DNA of 64,000 bases from Bacteroidetes bacterium 43-93 (GTDB lineage Bacteria; Bacteroidota; Bacteroidia; Chitinophagales; Chitinophagaceae). Location: the NCBI GenBank assembly GCA_001897855.1, contig MKUO01000017.1, positions 1-64,000 of the forward strand. The letters are read 5' to 3'. The notes under the pieces are model-generated. The model was not told the DNA's origin. It was given only the letters and a program-made list of their open reading frames with translations, and did not search any database. The first letter of the stretch is position 1. Each line of letters starts with the position of its first letter. This document shows, one piece after another, positions 17,703 to 25,277 of the stretch. A program made the translations under genes and the position numbers.

Positions 17703-19271
17703 ATGAATAGAGCTTTACTTTTCATTACATGCATATTATCATCCTCCGTGGCAATTGCGCAATCGCCTGTATGGAGTACAGACATTGCCCCTGTATTATA
17801 TAACAATTGCGTGAGTTGCCACAGGACGGGCGGCATTGCACCATTTGAACTGATGACCTACCAGGGTGCGGTTAACAATGCTTTCGGCATGAAGTCGGCC
17901 ACGCAAAAAAAGATAATGCCCCCGTGGCCACCTGATCCTGCATATAACAGGCTGGCACATGAACGGTTATTATCTCAGGAGGACATCAACAAGATTGCTG
18001 CATGGGCCGATGCCGGCGCACCTGCGGGAGATCTATCAAAGGCTCCGCCACCGCCCACATTCAGCAACAATGGTGATATACAAGGTACTCCCGACCTGGT
18101 TGCAAAAATACCTACATACACATCTGCTGCTGTCAATGGCGATATTTATCAGTGCTTTGTGATACCCAGCGGATTATCTGCCACAAAATATATTGCCGCC
18201 CTGGAAGCTGTACCCGGCAACAGGAGTATCGTACATCATGTTCTGATATATGCAGACACAACAGGTACTTGCGCTGCGTTAGATGCTGCAGATCCTGCCC
18301 CGGGGTATACCAACTTTGGTGGCGTAGGCACAGATAAAGCTATCATGCTGGGAGGATGGGTTCCGGGCACAGCGCCATTAGTGTTTCCTAATGGATTTGG
18401 CGTGCAACTACCGAAGAATGCAGACATTGTTCTTCAAATCCACTATCCCGGTGGTACAGTCGGGCAGGTAGACAGCACCCAAATACGGTTTTTCTTTACT
18501 AGTGCTTCTAATGTCCGTAATGTGCATATCGACCCTATTTTAAATCACTTACTTAACATATCGCCTACATTGTTTATACCGGCCAATCAAACGAAAACAT
18601 TTACAGAACATCAGCTTATCCCGATAGATGTTACTTTATTGGGAGTAGCCCCTCACATGCACCTATTGGGCAAAAACATCACAACCTTTGGGGTAACCAG
18701 CACAGGTGATACCCAGAAATATATTCGCATCAATAATTGGGATTTCCACTGGCAGGGATTTTATCTTCTGCGCAGAATGATGAAGATACCGGCCTTCACA
18801 ACCGGTTACTCAGTAGCCTTATATGATAATACAAATGCCAACCTAAGTAACCCTAACAGCCCGCCAAAAGATGTAAGTGCCGGTGAGGCAACCACCGATG
18901 AAATGATGATCAACTATTTTATCTGGACGCCTTATAAAACAGGTGATGAGAACATTGTAATTGATTCTACCTTTCCGGTAAGTATTAAAACACAGGGACC
19001 GCTTTATGGCAGCATTGAACTGTTTGAACCTTACCCAAATCCTGCAACACAACTAGTCAATATAAAATTCTATCTACAGGATCCCGGCAATATATCTATT
19101 GGCCTCTACGACCTTACCGGTAAAATGGTACGACAATGGCTGAAGAATGAATGGGTAACGCAAGGCTATCATGTACCTACCTATAGCCTCTCAGGACTTA
19201 TTCCTGGTAGTTATACCGTGCGGCTTAATACGGTGGATAAATCACTTATTCAAAAGCTGGTAATACAATAA
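17703..19271 (+). CDS. Cytochrome c / copper type II monooxygenase-like T9SS protein
   Basis: The protein has 522 residues from the ATG at 17703 (the TTG just before it is rejected). After a signal peptide ending AIAQ it has a small cytochrome c-like domain with one heme site, NNCVSCHRTGG (about residues 38-48), and IMPPWPPDP, which supplies a possible Met ligand. The central part resembles the copper type II ascorbate-dependent monooxygenase fold: NRSIVHHVLIYAD, VLQIHYPGG and GVAPHMHLLGKN provide His and Met candidates for the two copper sites. A T9SS sorting domain closes the protein (FEPYPNPATQLVNIKFY ... PGSYTVRL). It is probably a surface redox enzyme. Relatives are common in Bacteroidota, but the substrate is unknown. 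Confidence 0.85.
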   Translation: MNRALLFITCILSSSVAIAQSPVWSTDIAPVLYNNCVSCHRTGGIAPFELMTYQGAVNNAFGMKSATQKKIMPPWPPDPAYNRLAHERLLSQEDINKIAAWADAGAPAGDLSKAPPPPTFSNNGDIQGTPDLVAKIPTYTSAAVNGDIYQCFVIPSGLSATKYIAALEAVPGNRSIVHHVLIYADTTGTCAALDAADPAPGYTNFGGVGTDKAIMLGGWVPGTAPLVFPNGFGVQLPKNADIVLQIHYPGGTVGQVDSTQIRFFFTSASNVRNVHIDPILNHLLNISPTLFIPANQTKTFTEHQLIPIDVTLLGVAPHMHLLGKNITTFGVTSTGDTQKYIRINNWDFHWQGFYLLRRMMKIPAFTTGYSVALYDNTNANLSNPNSPPKDVSAGEATTDEMMINYFIWTPYKTGDENIVIDSTFPVSIKTQGPLYGSIELFEPYPNPATQLVNIKFYLQDPGNISIGLYDLTGKMVRQWLKNEWVTQGYHVPTYSLSGLIPGSYTVRLNTVDKSLIQKLVIQ

Positions 19272-19276
19272 AAAAG

Positions 19277-19305
19277 CAAAGCGCGGGCCACGAACCTGCG
19301 CTTTG
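19277..19305. terminator. Terminator for rnpB, also usable from the plus strand
   Basis: An 11-bp stem (19277-19287 with 19295-19305, one G-T pair) with a 7-base loop is followed on the minus strand by a run of T (complement of 19271-19275). It lies 17 bases beyond the 3' end of the RNase P RNA. Confidence 0.8.
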
Positions 19306-19321
19306 TCATTTAACCAAAACA

Positions 19322-19686
19322 ACTACAAACCCTTATAAGCCGGATTCTGTAATTCCGCCAGGCGGCGAAACGGTTATCATTTATCTTGCCTTACCATTGC
19401 TGGTAAGATCTAGCTGCCAACCCACGTACATCGGGCGAGCAGCCCTCAATCGTACGCCTATTTGGCATTACAGTGCGCAAGGTTTACCCCATATTGCAGT
19501 TGCCTGCCTTATGCGTAGGCTCTTACCCTACGTTTTCACCCTTACCTCCGTTTCCAGCGGCGGTTATTTTCTGTGGCACTCTCTGTAGACGGTTGCCCAT
19601 CCCCCACCCGTTAAGTGGTGCGCTGCTCTATACTGTCCGGACTTTCCTCTCCTGCATGTGCAGCAGCGATAACCCGTGTTTGTAGT
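19322..19686 (-). ncRNA. rnpB: RNase P RNA component, class A
   Basis: The minus strand carries the conserved 5' core GAGGAAAGTCCGGAC (complement of 19635-19649) and the 3' core ACAGAATCCGGCTTAT (complement of about 19335-19350). Between them is a CR-like segment with GTAGGGTAAGAGCC features. The ends pair as helix P1: ACTACAAAC from 19686 with GTTTGTAGT ending at 19322. The length of about 365 nt is normal for a bacterial class A RNA, which matures tRNA 5' ends with the RnpA protein. Short ORFs over this region are artefacts. A -7 motif ends six bases upstream, and a terminator follows. Confidence 0.95.
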
Positions 19687-19691
19687 CAATA

Positions 19692-19699
19692 CAAAATTA
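19692..19699 (-). promoter_or_regulatory. Bacteroidota -7 element for rnpB
   Basis: The minus strand reads TAATTTTG, an exact TAnnTTTG match. It ends five bases before the predicted first base of the RNA (19686), which is the distance expected for the transcription start in this phylum. Confidence 0.6.
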
Positions 19700-19779
19700 A
19701 CGAAAAAAAACGCAGATATAAAAGTGAAAATCTATGTATAAGTATGAGAAACAATAGTATGCATAAAGTTAAACAAGCT

Positions 19780-20322
19780 TTAAGTAAACATGTCTATTTG
19801 CATAGTGCGTCCGCTATGTTTTGCCTCATGTTCCAATAGCCACTTTTTCTTTGGTAATCCGCCGCCATAGCCTACCAGGCTGCCCTTATCGCCTATTACC
19901 CGGTGGCAGGGCACAATGATGGCAATACCATTCTGCCCATTTGCTGTCCCTACTGCCCTGATGGCTTTTACATCGCCTAGAAACAAGGATTGCTGCTTAT
20001 AGGACCTTGTTTCACCATAAGGAATATCTAATAAGCCGTTCCAGACCTTTTGCTGAAAGGGAGTTCCGATAAAATGCAGAGGCAGATCAAACACCTGCCG
20101 TTGGCCCGCAAAATATTCAGTCACCTGTTTCTCCAGTTCGGCAATGTGTGGATGCTCGCCTTCTATAATATCCGCATTGCCGAGGCCATCGATTATTCTC
20201 TTTTGTATGGCGTCCATCATACGGCGATATACAAAATCAAACAGGCAAATGCCCTCATCCGTTGCACCGGCACGCATTAGCCCCAGGGGTGTTTCAATGT
20301 GCTTTATAACTAACTCTGCCAT
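19780..20322 (-). CDS. Methylated-DNA--protein-cysteine S-methyltransferase (MGMT/Ogt)
   Basis: The protein has 180 residues from the ATG at 20322; an ATG 15 bases earlier (20337) is an alternative that adds five residues. It removes O6-alkyl groups from guanine by a suicide reaction at the Cys of IVPCHRVIG (Cys139 counted from this start). Other family motifs are FQQKVWNGLLDIPYGETRSY, AVGTANGQN and GYGGGLPKKKWLLEHE. No AraC or Ada domain is fused. The gene start overlaps the 3' end of the upstream alpha/beta hydrolase by 29 bases, so the two are co-transcribed. Confidence 0.95.
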   Translation of the reverse strand: MAELVIKHIETPLGLMRAGATDEGICLFDFVYRRMMDAIQKRIIDGLGNADIIEGEHPHIAELEKQVTEYFAGQRQVFDLPLHFIGTPFQQKVWNGLLDIPYGETRSYKQQSLFLGDVKAIRAVGTANGQNGIAIIVPCHRVIGDKGSLVGYGGGLPKKKWLLEHEAKHSGRTMQIDMFT

Positions 20323-20965
20323 GCATGTACAATTCATTATTGATGATAGAGGAAACTTCCTTTGCCTTGCTATAGACCATCATATGGCTGCCCCCCTCAA
20401 TCCAGTAGTTGGGCGTTACATTCTGGGGCAGTATCATTTGGTCTGCTGTACCATGTATATGCAATACGTTGTCCGGCACTATATCGTTTTTCCAGAGTTG
20501 TATTTCCTTCATCGCCCACCGTACAAATTTGCCGTCAGAGCGTTTCATAATGCCACGCAATAGCTCGCGCTCGTCATCTGTGGTGGCGCCAAATCGATCA
20601 AACAATACCTTATTAGGCATTTTGTAAAGGAATGCCGGCGCTACCTCTGAAACAACAATCGCTTTGACTATAGTACCAAAATGCGCAACTTCTTTGTAGC
20701 CCTTGGCGCTAGATACCAGGATGATTCTTTTTACAGGAACTAATTTGGCAATCTCTATTGCAAGCATACCACCGAAAGAAACACCCATTATTGTAGGGTT
20801 CTCTTCCTTGATACATTGCAGCATTCTTTTGGCATAATTTGGCAGGTCATCCTGCTCACTATATTCCACCCATGGCAAGTGTATCAGGCGCGCGTTATTG
20901 ATCTCCAGCTTTCTGAAGATCTGTTCGTCTGCTCCCAGTCCGCTCAGGCAATAAATATTTATCAT
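20294..20965 (-). CDS. Alpha/beta hydrolase
   Basis: A 223-residue cytosolic protein with the hydrolase fold. The nucleophile elbow is IMGVSFGGMLA (Ser about residue 63). The acid is in HIHGTADQMIL and the catalytic His in EGGSHMMV, giving a complete triad. The start YCLSGLGADEQIF carries the oxyanion-hole region. The substrate cannot be told from sequence; similar small Bacteroidota proteins are listed simply as alpha/beta hydrolases. Its end overlaps the start of the MGMT gene. Confidence 0.87.
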   Translation of the reverse strand: MINIYCLSGLGADEQIFRKLEINNARLIHLPWVEYSEQDDLPNYAKRMLQCIKEENPTIMGVSFGGMLAIEIAKLVPVKRIILVSSAKGYKEVAHFGTIVKAIVVSEVAPAFLYKMPNKVLFDRFGATTDDERELLRGIMKRSDGKFVRWAMKEIQLWKNDIVPDNVLHIHGTADQMILPQNVTPNYWIEGGSHMMVYSKAKEVSSIINNELYMHGRVSYKAH

Positions 20966-21055
20966 ACTGTGTATTAAAGTTAGGTTATACCAGACTTAAA
21001 TACAGTATGCCACGATGTGATATCGTGTTAAAAAAAACGGAAAAAATCAGGAAAA

Positions 21056-22015
21056 CTATTCTGTTATCGGCTGTGCAAAATGCGCTTTGAACACATTCAT
21101 CAGGTCGGCATCTACTATACGCGCTGCAACATTCAACATGTTTTTAAACGCCAGCGCATGAGAAACACCATGACCAATAACTACAGGTTTGTTGATACCC
21201 AGGATAGGTGTACCACCGTACACCTCGAAATTGTATGTATCCAGCAGTTCATCATCTACCTTGCGCTCTACCCTGAAGATGTCATAGATAGATTCTGCAG
21301 CCTTAAGAAGCACATTGCCTACAAAGCCTTCACAAACCACTACTTCAGCCTTGTATTTAAATACATCGCGCCCCTCTATATTACCTACGAAGTTCAGGCC
21401 TTCTACACTATTTAATAATGGATAGGTAGCCTGGCACAGGATATTGCCTTTACCTTCTTCTTCACCAATATTCAGCAGGCCCACCTTAGGATTTTCCACA
21501 CCATATACTTTTTGCATATACAGTGATCCCAGTTGTGCAAACTGAACCAGGTTTTCAGGCTTGCAATCGGCATTAATACCTACGTCCAGCAGCAGGTTCC
21601 ATTTACCGTCCGCCCTTGGTATAGGAGACGCAATGGTGGGCCTTAATATACCTTCAATATTCTTTACGGTGTACATAGCGCCAACCATCATGGCACCGGT
21701 ATTGCCCGCACTGCAGAAAGCATCTATTTTTTGCATCTGCAGCATACCAAAGCCTATAGCGATGCTGGAATTTTGTTTTTCCTTCAACGCCTTGGTAGGA
21801 TGCTCATGCATACCAATAGTTTCAGGGGCATCTACTAATGTATAACGCCCCTGAAACGGTTCTAAAACTGACAAATAGGAAGCAGCCGCTTTCAGGTCAC
21901 CTATCAGTACCAGGTGCACTGATGGATCCACATCTTGCTGAAAGAACTGATGAACGCCTGCAATCGTCTCAGATGGCGCATAATCGCCACCCATGAAGTC
22001 AAACCCTATCTTCAT
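21056..22015 (-). CDS. plsX: Phosphate acyltransferase PlsX
   Basis: A 319-residue enzyme that converts acyl-ACP and phosphate to acyl-phosphate, the first step of the PlsX/PlsY route to phospholipids. Family motifs are present: IGFDFMGGDYAPSETIAG at the start, CSAGNTGAMMVGA, and GLLNIGEEEGKGN, VVCEGFVGNVLLKAAES and GINKPVVIGHGVS further on. It is the last gene of the DUF177-rpmF-plsX set and begins 17 bases after rpmF. fabH, often next in other phyla, does not follow here. No strong terminator is seen behind it. Confidence 0.97.
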   Translation of the reverse strand: MKIGFDFMGGDYAPSETIAGVHQFFQQDVDPSVHLVLIGDLKAAASYLSVLEPFQGRYTLVDAPETIGMHEHPTKALKEKQNSSIAIGFGMLQMQKIDAFCSAGNTGAMMVGAMYTVKNIEGILRPTIASPIPRADGKWNLLLDVGINADCKPENLVQFAQLGSLYMQKVYGVENPKVGLLNIGEEEGKGNILCQATYPLLNSVEGLNFVGNIEGRDVFKYKAEVVVCEGFVGNVLLKAAESIYDIFRVERKVDDELLDTYNFEVYGGTPILGINKPVVIGHGVSHALAFKNMLNVAARIVDADLMNVFKAHFAQPITE

Positions 22016-22032
22016 TCAGTAACGAATATTGT

Positions 22033-22245
22033 TTATGAATTTTGTTCGCCCTCAGCAGCCGCAGGAGTTTTGTCTACAACAACCTGTCCACGGTAGTACA
22101 ATTTGCCTTCTGACCAGTGAGCACGATGACGCAGGTGGCTTTCACCTGTTGCTGTATCCACGCTCCATGTTTCAGCAGTCGCTTTGTAGTGCGTACGGCG
22201 CTTTGCGCTGCGCTGTTGTGAGTGGCGTCTTTTCGGATTAGGCAT
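22033..22245 (-). CDS. rpmF: 50S ribosomal protein L32
   Basis: A 70-residue protein with the typical L32 start [20 protein letters not shown] and the basic middle SHLRHRAHW. It lacks the four-Cys zinc site of some L32 forms, so it is of the zinc-independent type. It sits 12 bases after the DUF177 gene and 17 before plsX, the widely conserved order. Confidence 0.97.
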   Translation of the reverse strand: MPNPKRRHSQQRSAKRRTHYKATAETWSVDTATGESHLRHRAHWSEGKLYYRGQVVVDKTPAAAEGEQNS

Positions 22246-22257
22246 TTTATTTAGATT

Positions 22258-22824
22258 TTATTTCGTTTTACGTTTATTGTCTTTGTTTTTCTCTTTCAGG
22301 GCTTCCAAACCTTTCCATATAGCATTCTTAGGTTCGTCTGCTTCTGACAGCTTATTCAATAGTTTCAGGGTTTCAGGGTCACATCCCGGTGTGCCATCAG
22401 GCTTATCGGGGTGTATTCTTTGCAGTGGAATGCTGAGCATAATAAACTCATATATCCAGTTTGCAAAATCTATCACGGTTTCATTTCTCGGAATGAAGAT
22501 GACATCAGCATCATCATCCGGCATTTCCGCCTCTTCAGCTCCCGTTAGTTTTATAACAAGGTCAAACTCATCCCACAGCCTCAGCTTGAATTCATCTCCA
22601 CACCTGTCGCACGCAACTGTTACACTGCCGTCGATATCAAAATGACAAAGAAAAAAATTGGTTTCCTTATCAAATTTCAGGTTCACCTGTGCGTCCAGGT
22701 CTTTAAAATCACGCTCATTTGCACCATGCTCTTCTAAAAACCTATCACCAAGCTCGTACTGGAATGTATGAACACCGGGTTTTAAACCCTGCCACGCTAT
22801 TTCAAATTCTCTATTATGTTTCAT
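22258..22824 (-). CDS. DUF177 (YceD) family protein
   Basis: A 188-residue protein of the YceD/DUF177 family, found directly before rpmF in most bacteria and linked in the literature to 23S rRNA accumulation. The zinc-finger-like pair in VACDRCGDEFKLRL is visible, followed by the acidic segment AEEAEMPDDDADVIFI and the conserved DFANWIYEFIMLSIPLQRIHP with C later in GTPGCDPE. The basic tail KEKNKDNKRKTK may bind RNA. It is the first gene of its operon. Confidence 0.92.
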   Translation of the reverse strand: MKHNREFEIAWQGLKPGVHTFQYELGDRFLEEHGANERDFKDLDAQVNLKFDKETNFFLCHFDIDGSVTVACDRCGDEFKLRLWDEFDLVIKLTGAEEAEMPDDDADVIFIPRNETVIDFANWIYEFIMLSIPLQRIHPDKPDGTPGCDPETLKLLNKLSEADEPKNAIWKGLEALKEKNKDNKRKTK

Positions 22825-22949
22825 TAGCCGGCTTCTTACATCTTGGTTTTGAACTTACAACCCGATGCTTATTTTATGCAAATAATTAAAAATCAACTAT
22901 TTACAACCAAAAACAATACACCTTCCTTTCAAAAAACTTCAATGGGGTG

Positions 22950-22957
22950 CAAAGTTA
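22950..22957 (-). promoter_or_regulatory. Bacteroidota -7 element for the DUF177-rpmF-plsX operon
   Basis: The minus strand reads TAACTTTG, an exact TAnnTTTG match, between the end of the DUF58 gene (22974) and the DUF177 start (22824). Transcription from here would give a leader of roughly 120 bases, long enough for control, though no defined structure is evident. Confidence 0.5.
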
Positions 22958-22973
22958 ACGAAAAACTTTGTAT

Positions 22974-23879
22974 TTACAGCATTTTATTTCGCTTCAGTAA
23001 AAAGGCATTCAACACCTGGTCTACAGGTTCTGTAAGGTCTGCTTTTACAAGATCTATATGATATTGATGACATTTATTCTCTATCTCCTGTAGATAGTCT
23101 GCCATCCTGTTAATATAGGTATCTTTTACTTGGTGCGGTTGCAGCTTTATGCGTTCACCGCTTTCCATATCTACAAACTCATAGGGCCTGTTCTCAAACT
23201 CAAATCCTATTTCTTTTGCCCCGTCCATCACATGAAATAAGATCACTTCATGCTTATTATATTTCAAATGCTGTAATGCCGAAAACAATTCTTCAAGGTC
23301 TTCTGCCCCATCCATCATATCACTAAATACTACTATCAGTGATCTTTTGTGCATTTGGTCGGCCACCTGGTGCAGCGCTTTCGCTGCATTGGTTGGGCGG
23401 TTCTCGGCCGGTTTTTTCAATAGCTTCTCCAACTCATATACCAATTGCCTGTAATGACTATGCGCTGATCTGCATTCTGAAAAATAGTACAGGTTATCAT
23501 CAAAGAACGCCAGTGATGCGGCATCCAGCTGCCTTTTCGTTAGCTGCAACAGGCAAGCGGCTGCAAGGCACGAAAAGTCAAGCTTACTCATCTTGCCCTC
23601 TTCTTTAGGAAAATACATGGATGAGGATGTATCCAGTACTATACAGCAGCGGAGATTTGTCTCTTCCTCATATTTCTTAACAAATAGCTTATCGGTACGG
23701 CCAAACACTTTCCAGTCCACATGCCGCAATGCATCACCCTGGTTGTATAGTCGATGTTCAGCAAATTCTACCGAGAAACCATGAAAAGGACTTTTATGCA
23801 GGCCTATAATAAAACCCTCCACCACCTGTTTAGCTATCAGCTCCAGGTTGTCCTGTAAAGGGTTTTGAGGTATATCCAT
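22974..23879 (-). CDS. DUF58 domain protein (vWA-like)
   Basis: A 301-residue protein with the DUF58 signature GLHKSPFHGFSVEFAEHRLYNQGDALRHVDWKVFGRTDKLFVKKYEEETN, followed by a von Willebrand A-like domain whose metal site begins CIVLDTSSSM. SLIVVFSDMMDG supplies the second metal-site strand. DUF58 proteins usually lie beside MoxR AAA+ ATPases and act in their chaperone-like systems. No moxR gene is next to this one, so the partner must lie elsewhere. No membrane segment is seen. Confidence 0.92.
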   Translation of the reverse strand: MDIPQNPLQDNLELIAKQVVEGFIIGLHKSPFHGFSVEFAEHRLYNQGDALRHVDWKVFGRTDKLFVKKYEEETNLRCCIVLDTSSSMYFPKEEGKMSKLDFSCLAAACLLQLTKRQLDAASLAFFDDNLYYFSECRSAHSHYRQLVYELEKLLKKPAENRPTNAAKALHQVADQMHKRSLIVVFSDMMDGAEDLEELFSALQHLKYNKHEVILFHVMDGAKEIGFEFENRPYEFVDMESGERIKLQPHQVKDTYINRMADYLQEIENKCHQYHIDLVKADLTEPVDQVLNAFLLKRNKML

Positions 23880-24016
23880 TAAGGTCTTGATTTATTGCTT
23901 ATAAAGTTAAGGCAAAAGCCTGTTGACAAAAAAATAAGATTACAAATGCATTTAGTTAGCGATGTGTTGCTGTTTTGAAAATTTACTTTTATCTTCAACC
24001 GTTAAATATTACTTAC

Positions 24017-24265
24017 ATGAAATTACGCCCGGGCACTTTATTGGTACTAGGACTGTTCATAATGATGGGGATGAGTTCCTGCGTTCACGACTATATCTGC
24101 CAATGTAAAATATCATATAGTGGCCAGCCAGGTTTGCCTGAGGATAAGGTGAATAAGTACAATGTTTCTGATACTAAGAAAAAAGCTAAGTCTGCCTGCC
24201 AGGACCTTTCCAAGACTTATGAAAAAGACGGCATTAAGGCTACAGAAACCTGCGATCTTTACTAA
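24017..24265 (+). CDS. Small Cys-rich lipoprotein, copy 1 of a three-member family
   Basis: The protein has 82 residues from the ATG at 24017; a longer reading frame upstream has no signal character. The lipoprotein signal ends MSSC. The mature part starts C-VH-DYICQC, then a charged stretch with KKKAKSAC, and ends TCDLY. The same pattern, C-x2-DY-x-C-x-C, a later A-x2-x-C and a Cys close to the end, is seen in the genes at 35208 and 35498. The four non-acylated Cys could form two disulfides or bind metal. The function is unknown. Confidence 0.78.
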   Translation: MKLRPGTLLVLGLFIMMGMSSCVHDYICQCKISYSGQPGLPEDKVNKYNVSDTKKKAKSACQDLSKTYEKDGIKATETCDLY

Positions 24266-24289
24266 AGCTTTTCTTAAAACGTATTCGCT

Positions 24290-24297
24290 TATTTTTG
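24290..24297 (+). promoter_or_regulatory. Bacteroidota -7 element for the DoxX-thioredoxin fusion gene
   Basis: TAttTTTG is an exact TAnnTTTG match ending 16 bases before the ATG at 24314. No good -33 element is visible. Confidence 0.45.
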
Positions 24298-24313
24298 TGC
24301 CGTACTTTTAGAT

Positions 24314-25264
24314 ATGGCAGATACAATAAAGCAAGAAAGGAATACGGCATTTTATATAAAACGAATTTTCGGATCAATACTGCTGCTGGCATTAGCAGCA
24401 GTATTTTTCTTTTCAGCCTTCAGCAAACTCGATAATATTGAGCCCTTCGAGTGGACTTTCATCGACCTTGGCATAGGTAGCAATATGCTGGCTTCCGTCA
24501 TTGCCCGCCTGTTTATTGGTATTGAACTCCTCATAGGGATATTCCTGCTTTTTCATATATACCTGAAGCAGGTTACTTATCCTGCTACTATTGGCCTTCT
24601 TGTATTGCTCACAGGATACCTGGTCATGCTTATCATCCAGAAGGGTAATACCGGCAATTGCGGGTGCTTCGGCAATTGGCTTTATATGAATCCGCTCCAG
24701 GCAATATGGAAGAATCTGGCTATGATCGCAGCAGTTGTTCTTCTGATATTTATTTACCCCATCAAACCATATAAAAACCAGGAATGGATTGCAGCACTTC
24801 TTGGCATGGCCGGAATTGTGGCGACCTTTATCACCGCTCCGCTGAATGTAAATAACAAACCGAAAGCGGTAAACGAAGCCATCAACCTCGATCCTCTATA
24901 TGCCGATCCGCACAATGCACCTGTGCTGGAATTAAGGCAGGGTAAACACATCATAGCCTTTATGAGCCTTACCTGCCCGCACTGTCGCAAAGCTGCTTAT
25001 ATGCTACACGTGCTGAAGGAAAAAAATCCTAACATACCCATTTATGCTGTATTATCAGGCCATCCTGATAACCTGGCACCTTTCTTTAAAGAAACCAACG
25101 CTACAAACCTCCCTTACCTGTTGTTTAAGAATACACAGGCATTTACCGACATGGCCGGCCCCGGCGTGCCTGCCATATATTGGGTTAACAATGGCATCAA
25201 GGAATATGAGAGCACTTACCTGCAATTAGACCCGGCTGCGATAAAAAACTGGCTGAATCAGTAA
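24314..25264 (+). CDS. MauE/DoxX-type membrane domain fused to a thioredoxin-like domain
   Basis: A 316-residue protein. Residues about 15-175 hold about five hydrophobic segments of the DoxX/MauE type, with FFFSAFSKLDN at the start and a Cys pair in GNCGCFGNWL between segments. The C-terminal part (about residues 195-316) is a thioredoxin-fold domain with the active site SLTCPHCRKAAY and a cis-Pro region GVPAIYWV. Fusions of this kind are known in Bacteroidota (BT_3928-like) and probably pass electrons across the membrane for periplasmic thiol reactions. The small Cys-rich lipoprotein just upstream could be a client, which is only a guess. Confidence 0.85.
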   Translation: MADTIKQERNTAFYIKRIFGSILLLALAAVFFFSAFSKLDNIEPFEWTFIDLGIGSNMLASVIARLFIGIELLIGIFLLFHIYLKQVTYPATIGLLVLLTGYLVMLIIQKGNTGNCGCFGNWLYMNPLQAIWKNLAMIAAVVLLIFIYPIKPYKNQEWIAALLGMAGIVATFITAPLNVNNKPKAVNEAINLDPLYADPHNAPVLELRQGKHIIAFMSLTCPHCRKAAYMLHVLKEKNPNIPIYAVLSGHPDNLAPFFKETNATNLPYLLFKNTQAFTDMAGPGVPAIYWVNNGIKEYESTYLQLDPAAIKNWLNQ

Positions 25265-25269
25265 CTTTG
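25262..25269 (+). promoter_or_regulatory. -7 element overlapping a stop codon, before the RluA gene
   Basis: TAacTTTG matches TAnnTTTG exactly. Its first three bases are the stop codon of the preceding gene, and it ends 8 bases before the ATG at 25278. The RluA gene may thus have its own very short-leader transcript in addition to read-through. Confidence 0.4.
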
Positions 25270-25277
25270 CATCCGAA

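Noticed and set aside
19397-19839. Several short open frames around 19.4-19.8 kb
   Set aside because: They lie over the RNase P RNA gene or its promoter and do not code.
21011-21027. Hairpin CACGAT...ATCGTG after plsX
   Set aside because: On the plsX strand the T-run comes before the stem, not after it, so it is not a normal terminator; six base pairs alone are not enough for another call.
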